This document shows, one piece after another, positions 9,885-22,204 of a stretch of 64,000 bases of DNA (within the stretch, counting starts at the first letter, position 1; each line of letters begins with the position of its first letter). Below the pieces are notes generated by a model. That model did not search any database. It was not told the origin of the DNA and was given only the letters and a program-made list of their open reading frames with translations. A program made the position numbers and the translations under genes. The stretch comes from Penelope pileata (lineage: Eukaryota > Chordata > Aves > Galliformes > Cracidae), in the NCBI GenBank assembly GCA_013396635.1, contig WBMW01005031.1, positions 538,079 to 602,078 of the forward strand, in the 5' to 3' direction.

Positions 9885-12800
9885 TACCTGATGCCCTAGA
9901 CTGTAAGTCAGTTGGCAGAAATGAGTATCTAATGGGAGGAAGAGTATGGCAGGTTGACGGGAACAAGTTTTACCAAATATACATAGAACAAAAATGGTCT
10001 TTTTACTAAGTTAGGCACCAACGATGCATGGATCCTGTGGCAGGTCTTAGGAACAGAGCTGTAAATTTCATTCTCTCTGAGTTTCAAGAAATACAATATC
10101 TGATCGATAAACTGACCAAACACTGATTATTTGTAGTGGAAAATTGCCTCCTTTGCTACAAAAATTGTGGAGCAAAGGTTGTTTCCAATTTGAGGAGGCA
10201 CTTTATTATATGTGTAGCCCAAAGAAGCAGATCAATCTCCTGTCCCTAAAGTCAAGGAGCTGCGTCTGGCCTGGAAACATTGAGACATAAACCAGGTCTG
10301 TCTTCACAAGACCTGCATATATTTGGCCATGGTAAGATGCATTCCTTAGAGCTCGATAATCATTTGCCTGTTTGAGAGTGGGAGACACATGTTTAAGTGC
10401 TATGTGTAGGCAGAATAATTTTATTCAAATTCCTCTAATGGTCCCCCCTCCCTAAAAGACAGAAATTGAACTACAGAGTACTTAAATACGGTTCTTTGCT
10501 ATTTTAATAGTGATGATGATAGCAATGTTGATGATGGTATATTTCTTGAAGTTCATTTGCCCAGTTTCAGAGAGGAAATTGAATCTGGGATCATTCAAAG
10601 CTTTATCAAATGGAGACGATGTAAAATAAAAATTACTTCCTGCCACAGTTCTAATAAACTTCCCCTTCCTGCATCTCCTACCTTCCGTGTATAACATTCC
10701 CCCTGTAGGTTCATAATGATGATTTAATCTCCCTCCCTCTTGCTTTATGGGAGCCAGTAGCTGGAACTCTATTTAGATTGATTGTTCTTCACTTGTTATT
10801 AACAAGTGGCAAATTAATGGAGATGAACAAAAACGAAAGAGGAGATTCAAATTCGGCTTCCTCTGCACCACAGGGTTTTGACTTCAGACAGTTTATTCTT
10901 AATTTGAAGACAATGACAGTGAATTGATAACATTGTGGGTGTGTTAGGATTCAGCATGAAAGCAGATAAAGTGTATCATGACCTTTTTGGTTCAGATTTA
11001 ATTATGCCCCAGCACAGCTCTTTATTCTTCTCTGCTGGTACTCCTCCAGCCTTTTTTCCCTTCACTTGGAAAACTTCACAGAGGCTGGCTAGATTGCAGT
11101 GAATGGTGCTGTAATTATTTCTTATTTGCCAGTTGTAGTTCTCACAATTGTTTTGTAAGTGGTGCTTCAGACAATTTCTCTGCTGTTGTCAGTAGAATGG
11201 ACTGGACATAGCAGTTTATACAAAAATGTAAAATGTTCTATTTTCCTCCAGGATGGTGAAAATTTCCTGCAGCAGTTCTCTGGCTGAGGGCAGGGACCTG
11301 AGGGAGTTCTGCTCCTGACTCTACCATTGATGCAATGGGAAGATGCCAAGAAATGCATGTCTCAGCATATTTCTTACAGGATAGGAGGCAAAGCCTCATG
11401 TGAGGCTGCCGGATCAGCCCCCAGACAGCTTTCCATACCCAATGTGCTTCCATGGGAACCTACGGCAATCACAGTCTTCCCTGTCTCTGGCTTTCAGCAA
11501 CATCAAAGCTAACATCAGTGAGATGCTTCCTCCAAGTGACACCCAGTAATATCTTCAGATACAGAAATAGTTGCATATTGTTTTTACAGTACCTGCGAGC
11601 AAAACTGTACTGAAACCAAACACCACCATCCACACTGCAGCTAGAGAGGAGTGAGAGAGTCAAGCACATACAGCAGAGGTTAGCCACATAGCCTAGCAAC
11701 TGCTGAAGATCGCATAGGTCATGTGGCTGCCGACTGCCTAGGAGACTCTACAGAGAGATTTCTATAATAATTATTATTTTTGCTGCAAAATAATGTGTTC
11801 TTTGTACCACATTTTAAAATGTGGGCCCTAAGCAAAAGAGTGCTATTCCAATTTTGGTCTTGACATTCTGCCTAGAAAAAAGCTTAGTGAAAGGCTTCAG
11901 TTTTCAGTTCCCAAATTGTTTTTGAAAGGAATATTGCAATTTTGATCAAGTACTGCACAGTTCAGGGCGTTGTGCTTCAAATGGTATGGGCCCCAGCCTC
12001 TCATTAGGATTTCTTATTTGCCTTTGGCAGCAATTTCCCCATTGCTCCAGCCACTACTCCTTTATCCACAAATGTGAAAGCTCCTCCTTCTTCTGGAATG
12101 AAGCAGGGTGAATGAAATCCTGGATTTCTAAAGGAACATAATGTTTTAGGATACTTTTCCAACACCCACTCCAATTCTAAGTCAGCTTCCCATGCTGAGT
12201 TTACACTCAAGTGCTAGCAACAAGGATTTACAAGAATAACAGCCCTTGAAAGAACACTTTGGATCTAGAAAAAAATTATGAAAGTGATTGCAAGAGAAGC
12301 TGCTCGTCTCTGTCCTACCTCTGTCCTAGCTCACTTTAAATATAAACATGATTCACAAGGTCTTCTTACAAGGTGATAATCACGTCATGGAGTCTGTTAC
12401 AATATCTGTAATTTAATCTAATGAACGGTTTCTAACCTGACCGCTCCCAGAGTCTTTCTAATACAGATCCTACTAATGTGAGAATCAAAACCGTGGCATA
12501 AAGCATTAGATTAGGAAGACAAGACACAATTCAAGTAGAAAGCAAATTATCATCTTGCTTGCAGCATACAAGGATAAATTTACAGCAACTGATCTGTTAG
12601 AGAATACCCAGAGATTCAGGAAACCTACTTCGCAATCACTGTTGCTGGAGCAAGGTACTGAGATAGCAGCTTCAAGCAAAAAAATGTACTAAGATGTTTT
12701 TCAGGAGTATCTCATTTATCCCCCAAATCACTTTTTCAACTTTCAGAACTGAGAAATTATAATGGATCTTGTGGGTACTCTTTATCTAGGAGGTAAGAAA

Positions 12801-13975
12801 ATTCAAATGTTTATTGATGGCACAGAATTGACAGTGATAGCTGAAGCTAAAGCTGCATGCATGGAACTCAGTAGTTACCCAGGAAGCTGGCTGGGCTTTA
12901 AAAGGCAGATGTAATTCAGTTCTGATAGACATACATGGAAATACACACATATATTATTATCATGGGCTCTAAAGTCGCTATTGCCATCAAGAGATCATGG
13001 AATTTGTATAGTTTGCTGGTGGCCAACATACAAGCAGAAGGCTTCCAACTATGAGGAATAAAGCAGCAAACTTCATCATGTCACTGTGTTGCGCACTCTT
13101 ATCTGTGGCTCTGCCTGCCCCTACCTCAAAATCAATTGTGTAAAACCTCTGAGGAGAACTCCAAAAGAAGAAAAGACAAATGACAGCTATTGTGAGAAGG
13201 AAAAGTGATTTTGATCTGAGGAGAGACCAGATACTTCAGAGTCTCTTAGTCTGAAAATGAGAAATCCAAAGGGTTACATATGTTTAGTCTGTATAGCATG
13301 GGGAATGTAACAGAGACAGTAAAATCAAAATGAACATTAATAAATAACTGTAACCCAAGCGCTAAAGGCCACCAAGAAGAATTATAAGGCTGTTTTTTGA
13401 AAATAAACGAAGTATACATTAGAGGTCATATTTGTACTTAAGCTTTTTTTAAGTGTCTGTTCCTGGCTATTGCCAAAGGAAAGGTGGGCGAGAGAGCTGA
13501 GTCTTAGGTTAGAGGCAGTAACAAGCATTCTTTAGTTACTCTTGAGTTGCTTACACTCATGCTCTTCAAATAGGTAAATCTCCCAGTATATCAAAGAGGT
13601 GTTTACTGTACAGTCTTTAGGCAATTCAGCACTTACATTCCTTTAAGGCTTGTAAATATAGCAGCATGTCCTAACTTGCCTCCAAACCTAGAGCCCAGTC
13701 CTTCTAAGTTGTTTTGGTTTAATTTATTAAACAAACACATAAAGCCAGATGATGCACCTGGATAGCAACAATGCCAGATATGTGTATCAGCAGACTTTGC
13801 TTGAAACTTCAATGGCAAATTTATATATGTATCAATTTAACCCCACAGAGTATACCCTTCTGGGGAAAAAAAAGAAAAAAAAAGAGCGAGATCTTATTAT
13901 GTACCACAGAATAATATGTACTTTGGGCGTTTTTTCCTATGAGCAATGTCAGGCCACTATATACATATTATGCAT
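9885..13975. other. Non-coding stretch with candidate regulatory palindrome
   Basis: No gene recognised. The interval about 10700-11170 contains a perfect 9-base-arm inverted repeat (listed separately) and several homeodomain-like TAAT cores, and could be a conserved non-coding element. An A-rich tract with scattered G lies at about 13864-13883. Confidence 0.45.
10790..10808. promoter_or_regulatory. Palindromic pair of CACTTG E-box/NK2-like sites
   Basis: CACTTGTTA (10790-10798) and TAACAAGTG (10800-10808) are perfect reverse complements separated by one T. Each arm carries a CACTTG/CAAGTG word, which is an E-box and the core of NK2-type sites. Under a uniform model about 0.24 such exact 9-base-arm, 1-base-spacer repeats are expected in 64 kb. 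The regulatory role is inferred only. Confidence 0.25.
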
Positions 13976-13979
13976 AGCA

Positions 13980-14056
13980 CATATATGATACAATTATATA
14001 TATTATACACTATATACATTATTATATATATATAATATACTATATATTACTATATA
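13980..14056. repeat. TA-rich simple repeat / low-complexity tract
   Basis: Imperfect (TA)n with interspersed TATTATA and TATAC words, continuing the AT-rich low complexity upstream. It is likely to be length-variable. Confidence 0.9.
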
Positions 14057-14076
14057 GCTCCATCTCCTGAACTCTG

Positions 14077-14155
14077 AAAAAAAAAAAAGTTCCTTTTCTT
14101 TGGAAATGTCATTGTTCAGCTTCGTCATTTCTTTTCTTTCCCTCTTTTTTTTTTT
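14077..14155. repeat. A12 tract and T11 tract
   Basis: A homopolymer A-run at 14077-14088 and a T-run at 14145-14155 flank a pyrimidine-rich stretch. No retroelement body is visible beside either run. Confidence 0.85.
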
Positions 14156-14159
14156 AATT

Positions 14160-15580
14160 CTTCCTCAGTGGTTAGCTTCTGTAGTGCCCTTAACATGGCA
14201 CTTTAAGAGCAGATGTCTGAACTAGATAAATCTGCTGTAATTGTGTGCTAATAGAAAAAATAAAAAATATACAAGGGTTTTATGACAGATTTGTCAGGGA
14301 AACTGTGACAAGTTTTCTTGTCTCTGTAACTTGATATCAGATTTCTAATGCTTAATTTATTTCCCTTTTCTTAACATTAGACTTCATTGTACATACGATG
14401 AACCCTTCTGCTAACATTGAAAGATGACAAGCAAATAAGTTTAGGTAGATCATATGCCCCAAGTTTTATTTGAAGCAATGATCATTGTGTGCTGGGAACA
14501 AGAAAAACTTCAGCAGCAGAGAGCTGGTGATCTCTGGTTGGGTCTGCCTGCAGCAGAGAGGCAGTGCTAGCACGGGCCCATCCGTGGGCAGGGGTACACC
14601 TGCTGCGTTGTAGGCTTTAGCAGAAGAGCAATTTCAAAAGCTCAGTGGAGCTATGTCTCCAGCAGTACTGTTGTCTGCAAGAGGACTCTGTCTTTCAACA
14701 GCTTTCATGTTATTGTCCCTGTAAGCAGTGCCCATTTTGCCTGAGCCTGTGCAAAAGAGCGCATCAAGGCCACATTCCCATAGAGCACCAACCTTGGAGG
14801 GAAAGCCAGCTGAAGGAGCTGCTCTCCTCTCCTCACCTCTCTCCTCTCCTGCTTACTTGTGACACAGATTCCTATCTCCTCAGCTGAGCTAACTCAAGTG
14901 CTTTGGGGGCTGCCCTGGAAGCCAGATAACCAAAACAGCTCAGTTTAGAATAAATCCCTTCTGATTTTTAATTCCGGAAAGCTTTAAACAAGACTTGCAA
15001 GGAGTTGTCCCTGCACATCTGAGGGGACGGCCAACTGAGAAGAAAGGGGAAAGCATGGATAGTGGTGGTGTGCTGAGGAAAACGTTTAAAACTGGTCCAC
15101 AGATGAGGTGAATATGTGGCTGCACGACAGGCCTGATTGTTGCAGGAATAAGTCAGCAGCAAATTACTGTTCTCTGAAGTGACAGAGATAAACAGAGATC
15201 ATTAAACTTCAAAGAAGTAATTCTTCCATGAGCTCCTCTTGTAACAGTGCAGTTTGACCACTGCCATTTGCATCATGCATTGCCCCGTGCCCACATGTGT
15301 GTAGGCATCAGGGTGAGGGGATGATTTCCTCTGGGAGGCCCCTGGCAGATTTGTTGTGGAGCCAGGCATGGGTCAGGATGAGCTCCCACACATTCCCTGA
15401 TGCAGCTGCTCAGGGCAAGGTCCTCCAGCCTATCCTGGGATGGCAAACCTGTCCTAGCTATGTATCCCACTCTCCAGCTCAGAACCAGCCTTTTCTACCT
15501 TCTCTCTCCATCCCTGTTTCCATTCTCTGATTGTCCTTCACTCTTCTCCTTTTCTGCAAGACCTGGGAGATGACCATCCC
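14160..15580. other. Non-coding stretch, moderately GC-rich
   Basis: No gene recognised. From about 14500 the base composition becomes more GC-rich than its surroundings, including a CT-rich tract at about 14818-14850. It may contain repeat sequence that I do not recognise. Confidence 0.45.
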
Positions 15581-15584
15581 ACCT

Positions 15585-15895
15585 GGTGCAGCACTGGTAA
15601 AGCCTTGGCTGGACCCATGTGAGTTGAGAGGCTGGAGGAAGCAGCAAGGATGATCAGAGATCTTGGAAACAAACTACAAAAAACTGGGGTCAAATATATC
15701 AAAGGATGCTGCCAAGAAGTTAGCAATAATCTGTTCCCAGTGTCCATGGTGGAAAGGCTTAATCTGCAGCCAGGCTCAAGACTGCTTTGTTGTGGTGGAC
15801 AGGAAAGGCCGGGGACACCTGGCCTGAAGAAGCAAGGGGGGTGTACGCTGCATGGCCTCTGTTCTTGAAAATTTTTAAGAATACCTTTGGCAGTT
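15585..15895 (+). mobile_element. Decayed CR1 LINE 3' portion
   Basis: GGTGCAGCACTGGTAAAGCC (15589-15608) matches the CR1 block coding for 'YSALVRPH'. AAGGATGATCAGAGATCTTGG (15644-15664) matches the block after 'VQRRA'. TGTTCCCAGTGTCCATGGTGG (15732-15752) and TTAATCTGCAGCCAGG match later blocks, and GAAAATTTTTAAGAATACC near 15876 matches the region close to the 3' end. Deletions between blocks are obvious. This is an older and more diverged subfamily than the 0.3-1.6 kb copy. It has no coding capacity. Confidence 0.5.
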
Positions 15896-15994
15896 GCTCA
15901 GTTGCTTTTCTCCTTGCACAGGCAGCAGGCTTTGTGCCCCTTCCTTTCAGGCTGCCATCACTGGAAAGGAGGAGTGTCAGGAGAACATGCTCCA

Positions 15995-16130
15995 GTGAGG
16001 CTCTGCCCCGGCTGCAGCCCTTCAGGAACACCCTGCTCCTGTGGGGCTTCCCATGGCCACAGCTCCTTCAGAAAATGTCCCCCTACTGCGGCGTGGGCCC
16101 TCCCTGGGCTGCGGGGTGGAGATCTGCTCC
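15995..16130 (+). repeat. GC-rich dispersed repeat, copy A (5' half)
   Basis: This region matches the reverse complement of about 39230-39384. Shared blocks include GGCTGCAGCCCTTCAGGAAC (16010-16029), the stretch around CCACAGCTC, and GGGCTGCGGGGTGGAGATCTG (16106-16126, one difference from copy C). Similarity stops near 16130. GC content is well above the local background. Family is unknown to me. It lies about 100 bases downstream of a decayed CR1 in the same orientation. Open frames of up to 147 codons on both strands here reflect the scarcity of stop codons in GC-rich DNA. Confidence 0.7.
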
Positions 16131-16134
16131 AGCA

Positions 16135-19100
16135 TCAGTTCTCCACGGGTACAGACGCCTGATATGTGAAAGAAGAGCTGTTCTCGCCTTGGGCAGGGAG
16201 ATGGAGGGACAGCTTGGTCTCTCATGGTAAAGGATCCTGCTGGGGAACACAGGTGTTGTGCCCCAGCCAGCTGAGAGAGGAGCAGAAGGACTTTGAAGGA
16301 GCATGAGCTCAGCAGGAGGCCTCTACCCTGAGCTTCTGCTGACAGGCAGGGCAGGCACAGGGATGGGGTAGGAGGCTGGCTGGTTATTTGGTGTCTCTGC
16401 CTCAGTGCTGCACACACTTCATTTAAACTCAGAACAACAGTAATGTTGCAAGGCCTTACTTCCATTCAGTCATCCTCCTCTACACTCTATGCATGGGTCT
16501 TTAATCCAGGCACTGCTTCAACAGCCTCTACACACCAAATTTAATGATGAGGTAGAAATCACCCTGACAAAATGTGTACACAGCTCCCCACGCTAGATCA
16601 CATGGGCTAAATCACACACTGCCAGCCATGCTTAGGATGAAAAGTAAATTCACTTCAACACTCCCCTTGATTTAAATAGGTAGTATACAAGCTATTGCCT
16701 GTTTACAAGTCCCCCACACTGCTGCCTACGGCCACTGTTTGTGGTGCATTTTTGTGATGCACTACACAGGAATGTATTTAAGCTTCCCAACACATCCTAT
16801 AACATAAAATCCCTGTCTCTGTGTTGTTTGTAATTTTGATAGCCTTCAGTTTTGTGCAGTCTGAAACTTTCCATGCTTTGTCTTCCACTAGCCTGAATTT
16901 TATTACATTTATTTGTATATGTGACTAGGAGATTATATTCTTGATTTATTTTTGCAAGACATATTGATGGCATAAATGACATTTGCAATAGTCCAGCCAT
17001 ACTAATAATGTAACCATGTTCTGTATTTAAGAACAATGGAAGGTGTATTCCCATCTCAGAGAGGTTTTTTTGTTTAGTTGTTTTTCACTTTCAGTTGCTA
17101 GTCTGTATAACACTGTCCTTAGCAGATGTTTGCATCTCGATTAACCTGCATGGTTTTCAAATTGAAACAGAAAAAGAAGTGTATGAAAAGGCCATCTATG
17201 AGCAATTCATAGTGAATTGCTGCAATTTATTGCCAGTCTCTGAAAAGGACCAAAGAGAAATCACTGCATTTTGAAACCAAGCAAAAACTATCCATGATTT
17301 TTTCTCTCCCTGTTGAATTTGAAGATAAAGCTGGCTATCTCCTAACTACACAGGACTGAGTTTTTCTACAGCCTCAGAATGCTTTTAGCTGTGTAGAGAC
17401 AAAGTACTTTATCATTTTGTCATTATGTTCATAGCCCTTCCCATCTTGAACCAATGGCTGAGTATCTTTATAGACTCTTGATGGCACAGGCTCTTTAGTT
17501 TATGATGTGCTGAAGATCCAGCATGGTCCTTTGTTGTTGCAGCCGGATCTCCTCCTGCCAGAGCCTTTGCAGAGCTGTCTGGCTAAAGCACAAGGTAAGA
17601 TTTGCTCCAGCAGATCAGACTGAGGTCTGCCCAGTGGAAGGTGACACTCAGAGAAAGGTGCAAAGAGCATCACTAGACAAATAGAGGTAATTTGATCACC
17701 ACAGGACTGTCTCAAACCTTGGAAGATATCATCTGCACCCCTAATAGCAAGAATCACACTTCAGCCTTAAAAACTGACTTTCTTCTCAGTGTCTCACTGT
17801 GTTTGTAGCTGTCATCATATGCTGTGACAAGCAGTCTCATGTGTTTTCTAAGCCACAAGCAAAGGGCATGCAGGACCATCAGAAAAGAGCAGCCACTTCT
17901 GAAGAGGTCTAGGGTAGCTGGCTTGGTAGCCCCATTTCAAGAACCAAGACGTGATCAAAACATGCAAGCAATCGCTCTGTTATTTTTCTTTCATTTTGAA
18001 GTTGGGCAGAATAATAATGTTCTAATGTAACTCTTATCAAACTTTAATTACCATTAAATTATGAGAAGCAAGGCACCTTGACATCAGAAATTTCTGTAGC
18101 AACCAGAACTGCATTAAGTATGTTAGAACATCTCAAAAGAAAAACTTCAATCTGAAAAGCTGTTAGCTGGAAGACTATAAATCTAAGCATTTGCACAAAA
18201 GCTGTGGCCAGGTTTCACACTGCCTGACATCACTTGAATAGCAGGAAGTTTGTTTTCAAAGTTTGACTTTACATCCAAACGTTGTAGCTCAGTTAAGAAG
18301 GGTTGCTTGCACCCTAAACTCTGGAGAACTGGATTAGAATCAAACACAGAACAAACTGTTCACATTGTATTCAACATACAGCACACAACCCTGCATACAT
18401 GCAGTGGAGATCTTTTGGGTGGGGTTGAACCGGAAGTTCCTGACTTTGTTAAGAAGTAAATAACCCATGAAACTGCATTAGTAATTTATGTGCTTTCAAG
18501 AACAAGCTGCCAAAAAGTAAGAAAAATTTTCCCTGTCAATGGGACAGTTTCTCTACACTTGCTCTACAGCTCTTTCCTGGGCGTAGAATGTTACTCAGTA
18601 GAGACTTTCAGGCCATCAGTTGGGTAAAATTCAACCCTCATTCTCTGGGATCCTATGAAAAATCCTTTTTTTGGATGACAAGACACTGCTGCTCATCACG
18701 AGTTATGCACTAACTTCCCACACTACAGTCGTCCATCACTTTCCCAAAAGACTAACAGATCCTTGCACTTAAAAGGAGCTACATTATGTTACTGTTTTCA
18801 AAGTGCTCTCTAGTTGTGTAAAGTTAAGGCGCAGGAGACAGTTAGGCTACACAAGCAGGAAATGACACAATAACAAAGATGAAATACAACTTGAGGAAAT
18901 TCCAGAAGTCCTTGAGGAAACAATGGGGAAGATGTTAATTAAGAAATGCCTATTTGTCTGGCTCCAGACAGGTCAGCAAATAAAATCGAAACTTTGATGT
19001 TCTTATCTAGATAGGAAAAGGGGAGAGGGCAAGTGATTCTGGCTGGAAACGAATGTCTGCTGATAAGAGAAACATAGGTATATATAAAATATATTCTTAA

Positions 19101-19790
19101 ACACCTAGGCAGATGTGGGCAAAACTACAAATCCAGCTATGTGACAGTACACAATGACATGTAGTTGCTTGTAATTTCTCTTAAAACTTACTGTGTTGAA
19201 AAAACTCTTGTACTGCCCAACAAGACAGAACACCAGTCCTATTTTGGCTAAGCTTCTTTCTGTTCATTTTTCCTCCTGTCCATGCTGCACATCGCTACCC
19301 TTTCTAGTGGCAGTTCAAGCAGAATGATTAGATCCCCCCTCCCACTTTCGTTTCCCCTCTTCACTCCCTTATCTTCTCTCTAGAATTGCAAGTCTTGCCC
19401 ACCCTAAAAAGCATAACTCCTTTCTGTCAGTGTCTAAGGTCCAGAAAAGCAAAGCATTCTTCCTTCTCTCTGAAATATTCCCTCTGTTGGTGAGTAAGGC
19501 ACTGTAGGAACCAGGCTCTGGAAAGCCAGTGCGGGAACTGGATTCTGTCCTCTTTCCCACTCTTGCAAACTAGGGAGATACTCCACAGATTTTGCTGGAG
19601 TAAGTGAGAGAAAAATCAAGCATCACATTTGCTATTCAACACAGATCATCGATTGTCTATTATGAGCTGAAAATACCATTATAGAAAGCATCAAGACAGC
19701 ATAGCTACTAGTAATGAGCATCTGTGTTTCTCTATTATATTGGTTTTTAGATAACAAGGCGTAGTGAATGCAAAAGGTCTCACCCAGGCT
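16135..19790. other. Non-coding stretch, no gene recognised
   Basis: GC-rich to about 16380, then AT-rich. An A-box-like word (TAGCTCAGTT, 18285) and a B-box-like word (TTAGAATC, 18334) sit at tRNA-like spacing, but no tRNA stems form. Otherwise I see nothing in it. Confidence 0.5.
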
Positions 19791-19796
19791 TCCAAA

Positions 19797-19837
19797 GAGA
19801 AAAAAAAAGAGAAAAAAAAAGAGAAAAAAAAGAAAAA
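19797..19837 (+). repeat. 12-bp tandem purine repeat (GAG + A9)
   Basis: Two full units of GAG followed by nine A (19797-19808 and 19809-19820), a third unit of GAG plus eight A, then G and five A. It is an all-purine minisatellite-like tract. Confidence 0.9.
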
Positions 19838-19839
19838 CC

Positions 19840-21530
19840 CTGCCCTAAGTAGTTCTTTTTCTTTCCTAAGGCTGTTAATGAAAAGAAAAAAAAAATAACA
19901 CTTGAAATGAAAGACATGGAGGATATGCTTGTCCTCGTGCACATTCACTGTGTGCTGAAGCCTGTAACAATGCAGGGAAATGATAGGAGAGAGCAGTGTT
20001 GCCCTCCCTCAGACTGAGAATCTTTCACTGCAAAAGCATTTTAAAAGAATAACCCAGAGTACAGTAATTAAAGCTGATTCGGCTTCTCAAAAGACTGCTT
20101 CAAGCTTTTGTGCTGAACCTTCAGAAATTCCACAGGGCTTTATTATTAATTGTGCTCCCCCTACACGCTGCTCTCTTTGGGATGTTTCTGCTGTCACAGG
20201 TTCAGTATTTCTCACAGACTCTCCGCACATAACTGAGACACGTCAGGAAAGGGAAATGTTTTTCCAAGTATTTTTCTCCTTTTTCTTCTCTCTCTTGGGT
20301 CTTGTTCCCCTGGTAATTTTCTGTTTGCTTGCTTTTTAATGTTATTGTACGTTTTTCCTCTAAGGGTGTTTGGTGGAAATGAATGACATGGGGTCTAGAT
20401 GCCTTTCTTCCACCACCTCAAAATCATCTGGCAAACCCATCTGAGATCACTGCTCCTGAACCTTCCAAAAACCAGTCTCTTTCAGGAGCTGCTAGATTCA
20501 CTCCGAACCCAATGAATGCAGCTCTGGGTGCAAGCTACCATATCTGGCTTTGGATCCAGATTCCTCCAGACATCAGGAGAGACAGATGCAGAATATGAAG
20601 GCTGCTGAGGAACATGAGTGTCTGGGTTGGGAAGCAATTTGTGCTAGAGGAGGAGATCAACCCTTCATTTCTCTCGCAGCCATTTCTCTTATGTTTTTCC
20701 GTGTTGTTTGTTTTTCATTTGGAAAAGCAAAAGCCTAGTTTTTGTACAAATTGAAATGCAGGCTGTCTTCTCTGGAATAAAAGGGAAGGACAGCATTCTT
20801 CACTGTAGTCAAAAGCAGTGTAACATGAATGATGTTAATCCATCACCCTTTAAAGGATATCCCTGTTCCCAAACACACTGTTGTTACCCAAGAAAAGTCC
20901 ACTGCTAGCATTTTTTGGTTTCTTTCTATGAAAACATACAATAGTTTAAAAGAACAGCAAAGAAACAGATTCCAAACTGACTTTAACACTGGCCATGAAA
21001 TCTCTCAAAGATAGTCAACAGATCACATTTTAGGGCTAGCAAATCTGCCACAGCGCTTCATGGAGAGACATAATTGTTGATTGTAGTCCTTGCCCTCTGA
21101 GGAAGAATTGCTTATATCAAAAGAAAAGAAAGTCCCTTTGCCCTCAGGTACATTGTTTCATCCATCTAATTGCCCCATCTGGTATTTGAATGCTTCAGAA
21201 GGATGCTTCCATTCACAGACAAAAAATGAACTTGCCTTATCATCACCTGCTTGTCTTTGTTGGGATATTCAATGGCTCTTTAGATCCTGTGGATTTATTC
21301 AGCCAAATGTAGGTATGCGCACAGAGGCTCCCACCGGTGACCTGGTCATCTGTCCCCCCTTTATGGTCAATAATAAAAGACATTTCTCCTTCACTTTTCT
21401 TTGATTAAAACTAAATAACAAGAAAAGATCACCTGTAGCATGTTCTGGAAGTGCCAGTTTGTTCCCATTAACTCTGCAGAGAAGTGACTGGCTACGATAA
21501 GAAAATGTCGCTCCCTGTTTTCAGAAGGAG
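19840..21530. other. Non-coding stretch, no gene recognised
   Basis: A 119-codon open frame at 19980-20339 ends in a hydrophobic run, but no family, splice context or start context supports it. I treat it as chance. Confidence 0.45.
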
Positions 21531-21535
21531 CAAGA

Positions 21536-21804
21536 GGGAGGATCTGAGAAACTGTGAAATGGTTATCCTCACCTTGGTCCTTGGAAAGGAGATGGAGCAA
21601 ATAACCGTGGAAAACGTTTCCAAGCACGTTAATGACAGAAAGGCTACAGAGGGTAGTCAGCATGGATTTATGAAGGGGAAATCATGCCTGACCAACCCGA
21701 TATTCTTCTATGATGAGATGACCATTTTAAAGGATGAGGGGAAAGCAATGGATATTGTTGATCTTGACTTTAACAAGGATTTTGACACTGAATCCTATAA
21801 CATC
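21536..21804 (+). mobile_element. CR1 LINE fragment, reverse transcriptase part
   Basis: An internal piece of CR1 ORF2. The block GGAGATGGAGCAAATAACCG (21589-21608) corresponds to the 'KVMEQII' motif, followed by GTCAGCATGGATTTATGAAGG (21656-21676), ATCATGCCTGACCAACCCG and, at about 21753-21789, the LDFSKAF palm motif. Similarity stops at CTATAACATC near 21804, in the middle of the RT domain and long before the FADD box. The 107-codon open frame 21484-21807 is this remnant. The subfamily is more diverged than the 0.3-1.6 kb copy. The abrupt end is followed after about 60 bases by repeat copy B. Confidence 0.85.
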
Positions 21805-21862
21805 TAGTCAATGCCTCAGTCCTTTTTCTCAACAGGACAGGGAGAAAATAACAAGGAAAAGG

Positions 21863-22201
21863 AAATCCCTGCTGTGGGCCTGGAACCCCTCCTGTCCTCC
21901 TTCTCCTCGGGCTTGGGGCCCTTCTGCTGCTTCTCCCTGGCTTGGAGCCTCCTCCTCGGCCTGTGCCTTCTGTGCCCTTGCTGAAATCTGTTTTCCCAGC
22001 TTGGCTGCTGGGCTCAGCTGTGCCCTGCGGTGGGGCCTGGAGCTCGCTGGAACCATCTGGAACCATCTGTGTCCAGCATGGGGCCACCCTGGCTTCTGCC
22101 CACAAAGGCCCTGCAGTCCCCAGCCAGCACTGGGCAAGGGAACCCCATACAACTTTCTCCAGAGCACCCCTGAGCTATTCCATGATTCTGTGGTTCTGTG
22201 A
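21863..22201 (+). repeat. GC-rich dispersed repeat, copy B with CR1-like tail
   Basis: This region matches the reverse complement of about 38909-39227. Shared runs include TGCTGCTTCTCCCTG, GGGCTCAGCTGTGCCCTGC (22010-22028) and GGCCCTGCAGTCCCCA (22108-22123). Copy B lacks about 11 bases present in copy C after TGTTTTCCC. After the shared part, copy B alone ends in CCATGATTCTGTGGTTCTGTG (22180-22200), which resembles the short tandem tail of avian CR1 3' ends. It covers only the part of copy C that copy A does not. Overlapping 111-178 codon open frames on both strands here are a by-product of GC richness. Confidence 0.72.
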
Positions 22202-22204
22202 CAT

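Noticed and set aside
15787..16465. Two 147-codon frames (one on each strand)
   Set aside because: They overlap repeat copy A and the GC-rich flank, with no recognisable domain or splice context.
18278..18345. tRNA-like A-box and B-box words at near-tRNA spacing
   Set aside because: No acceptor stem or T-stem can be formed and the anticodon region has no loop, so it is neither a tRNA gene nor a clear SINE head.
19980..20339. 119-codon frame ending in a membrane-like hydrophobic run
   Set aside because: The hydrophobic tail comes from T-rich low-complexity DNA (TTTTTCTCC-type), and there is no family similarity.
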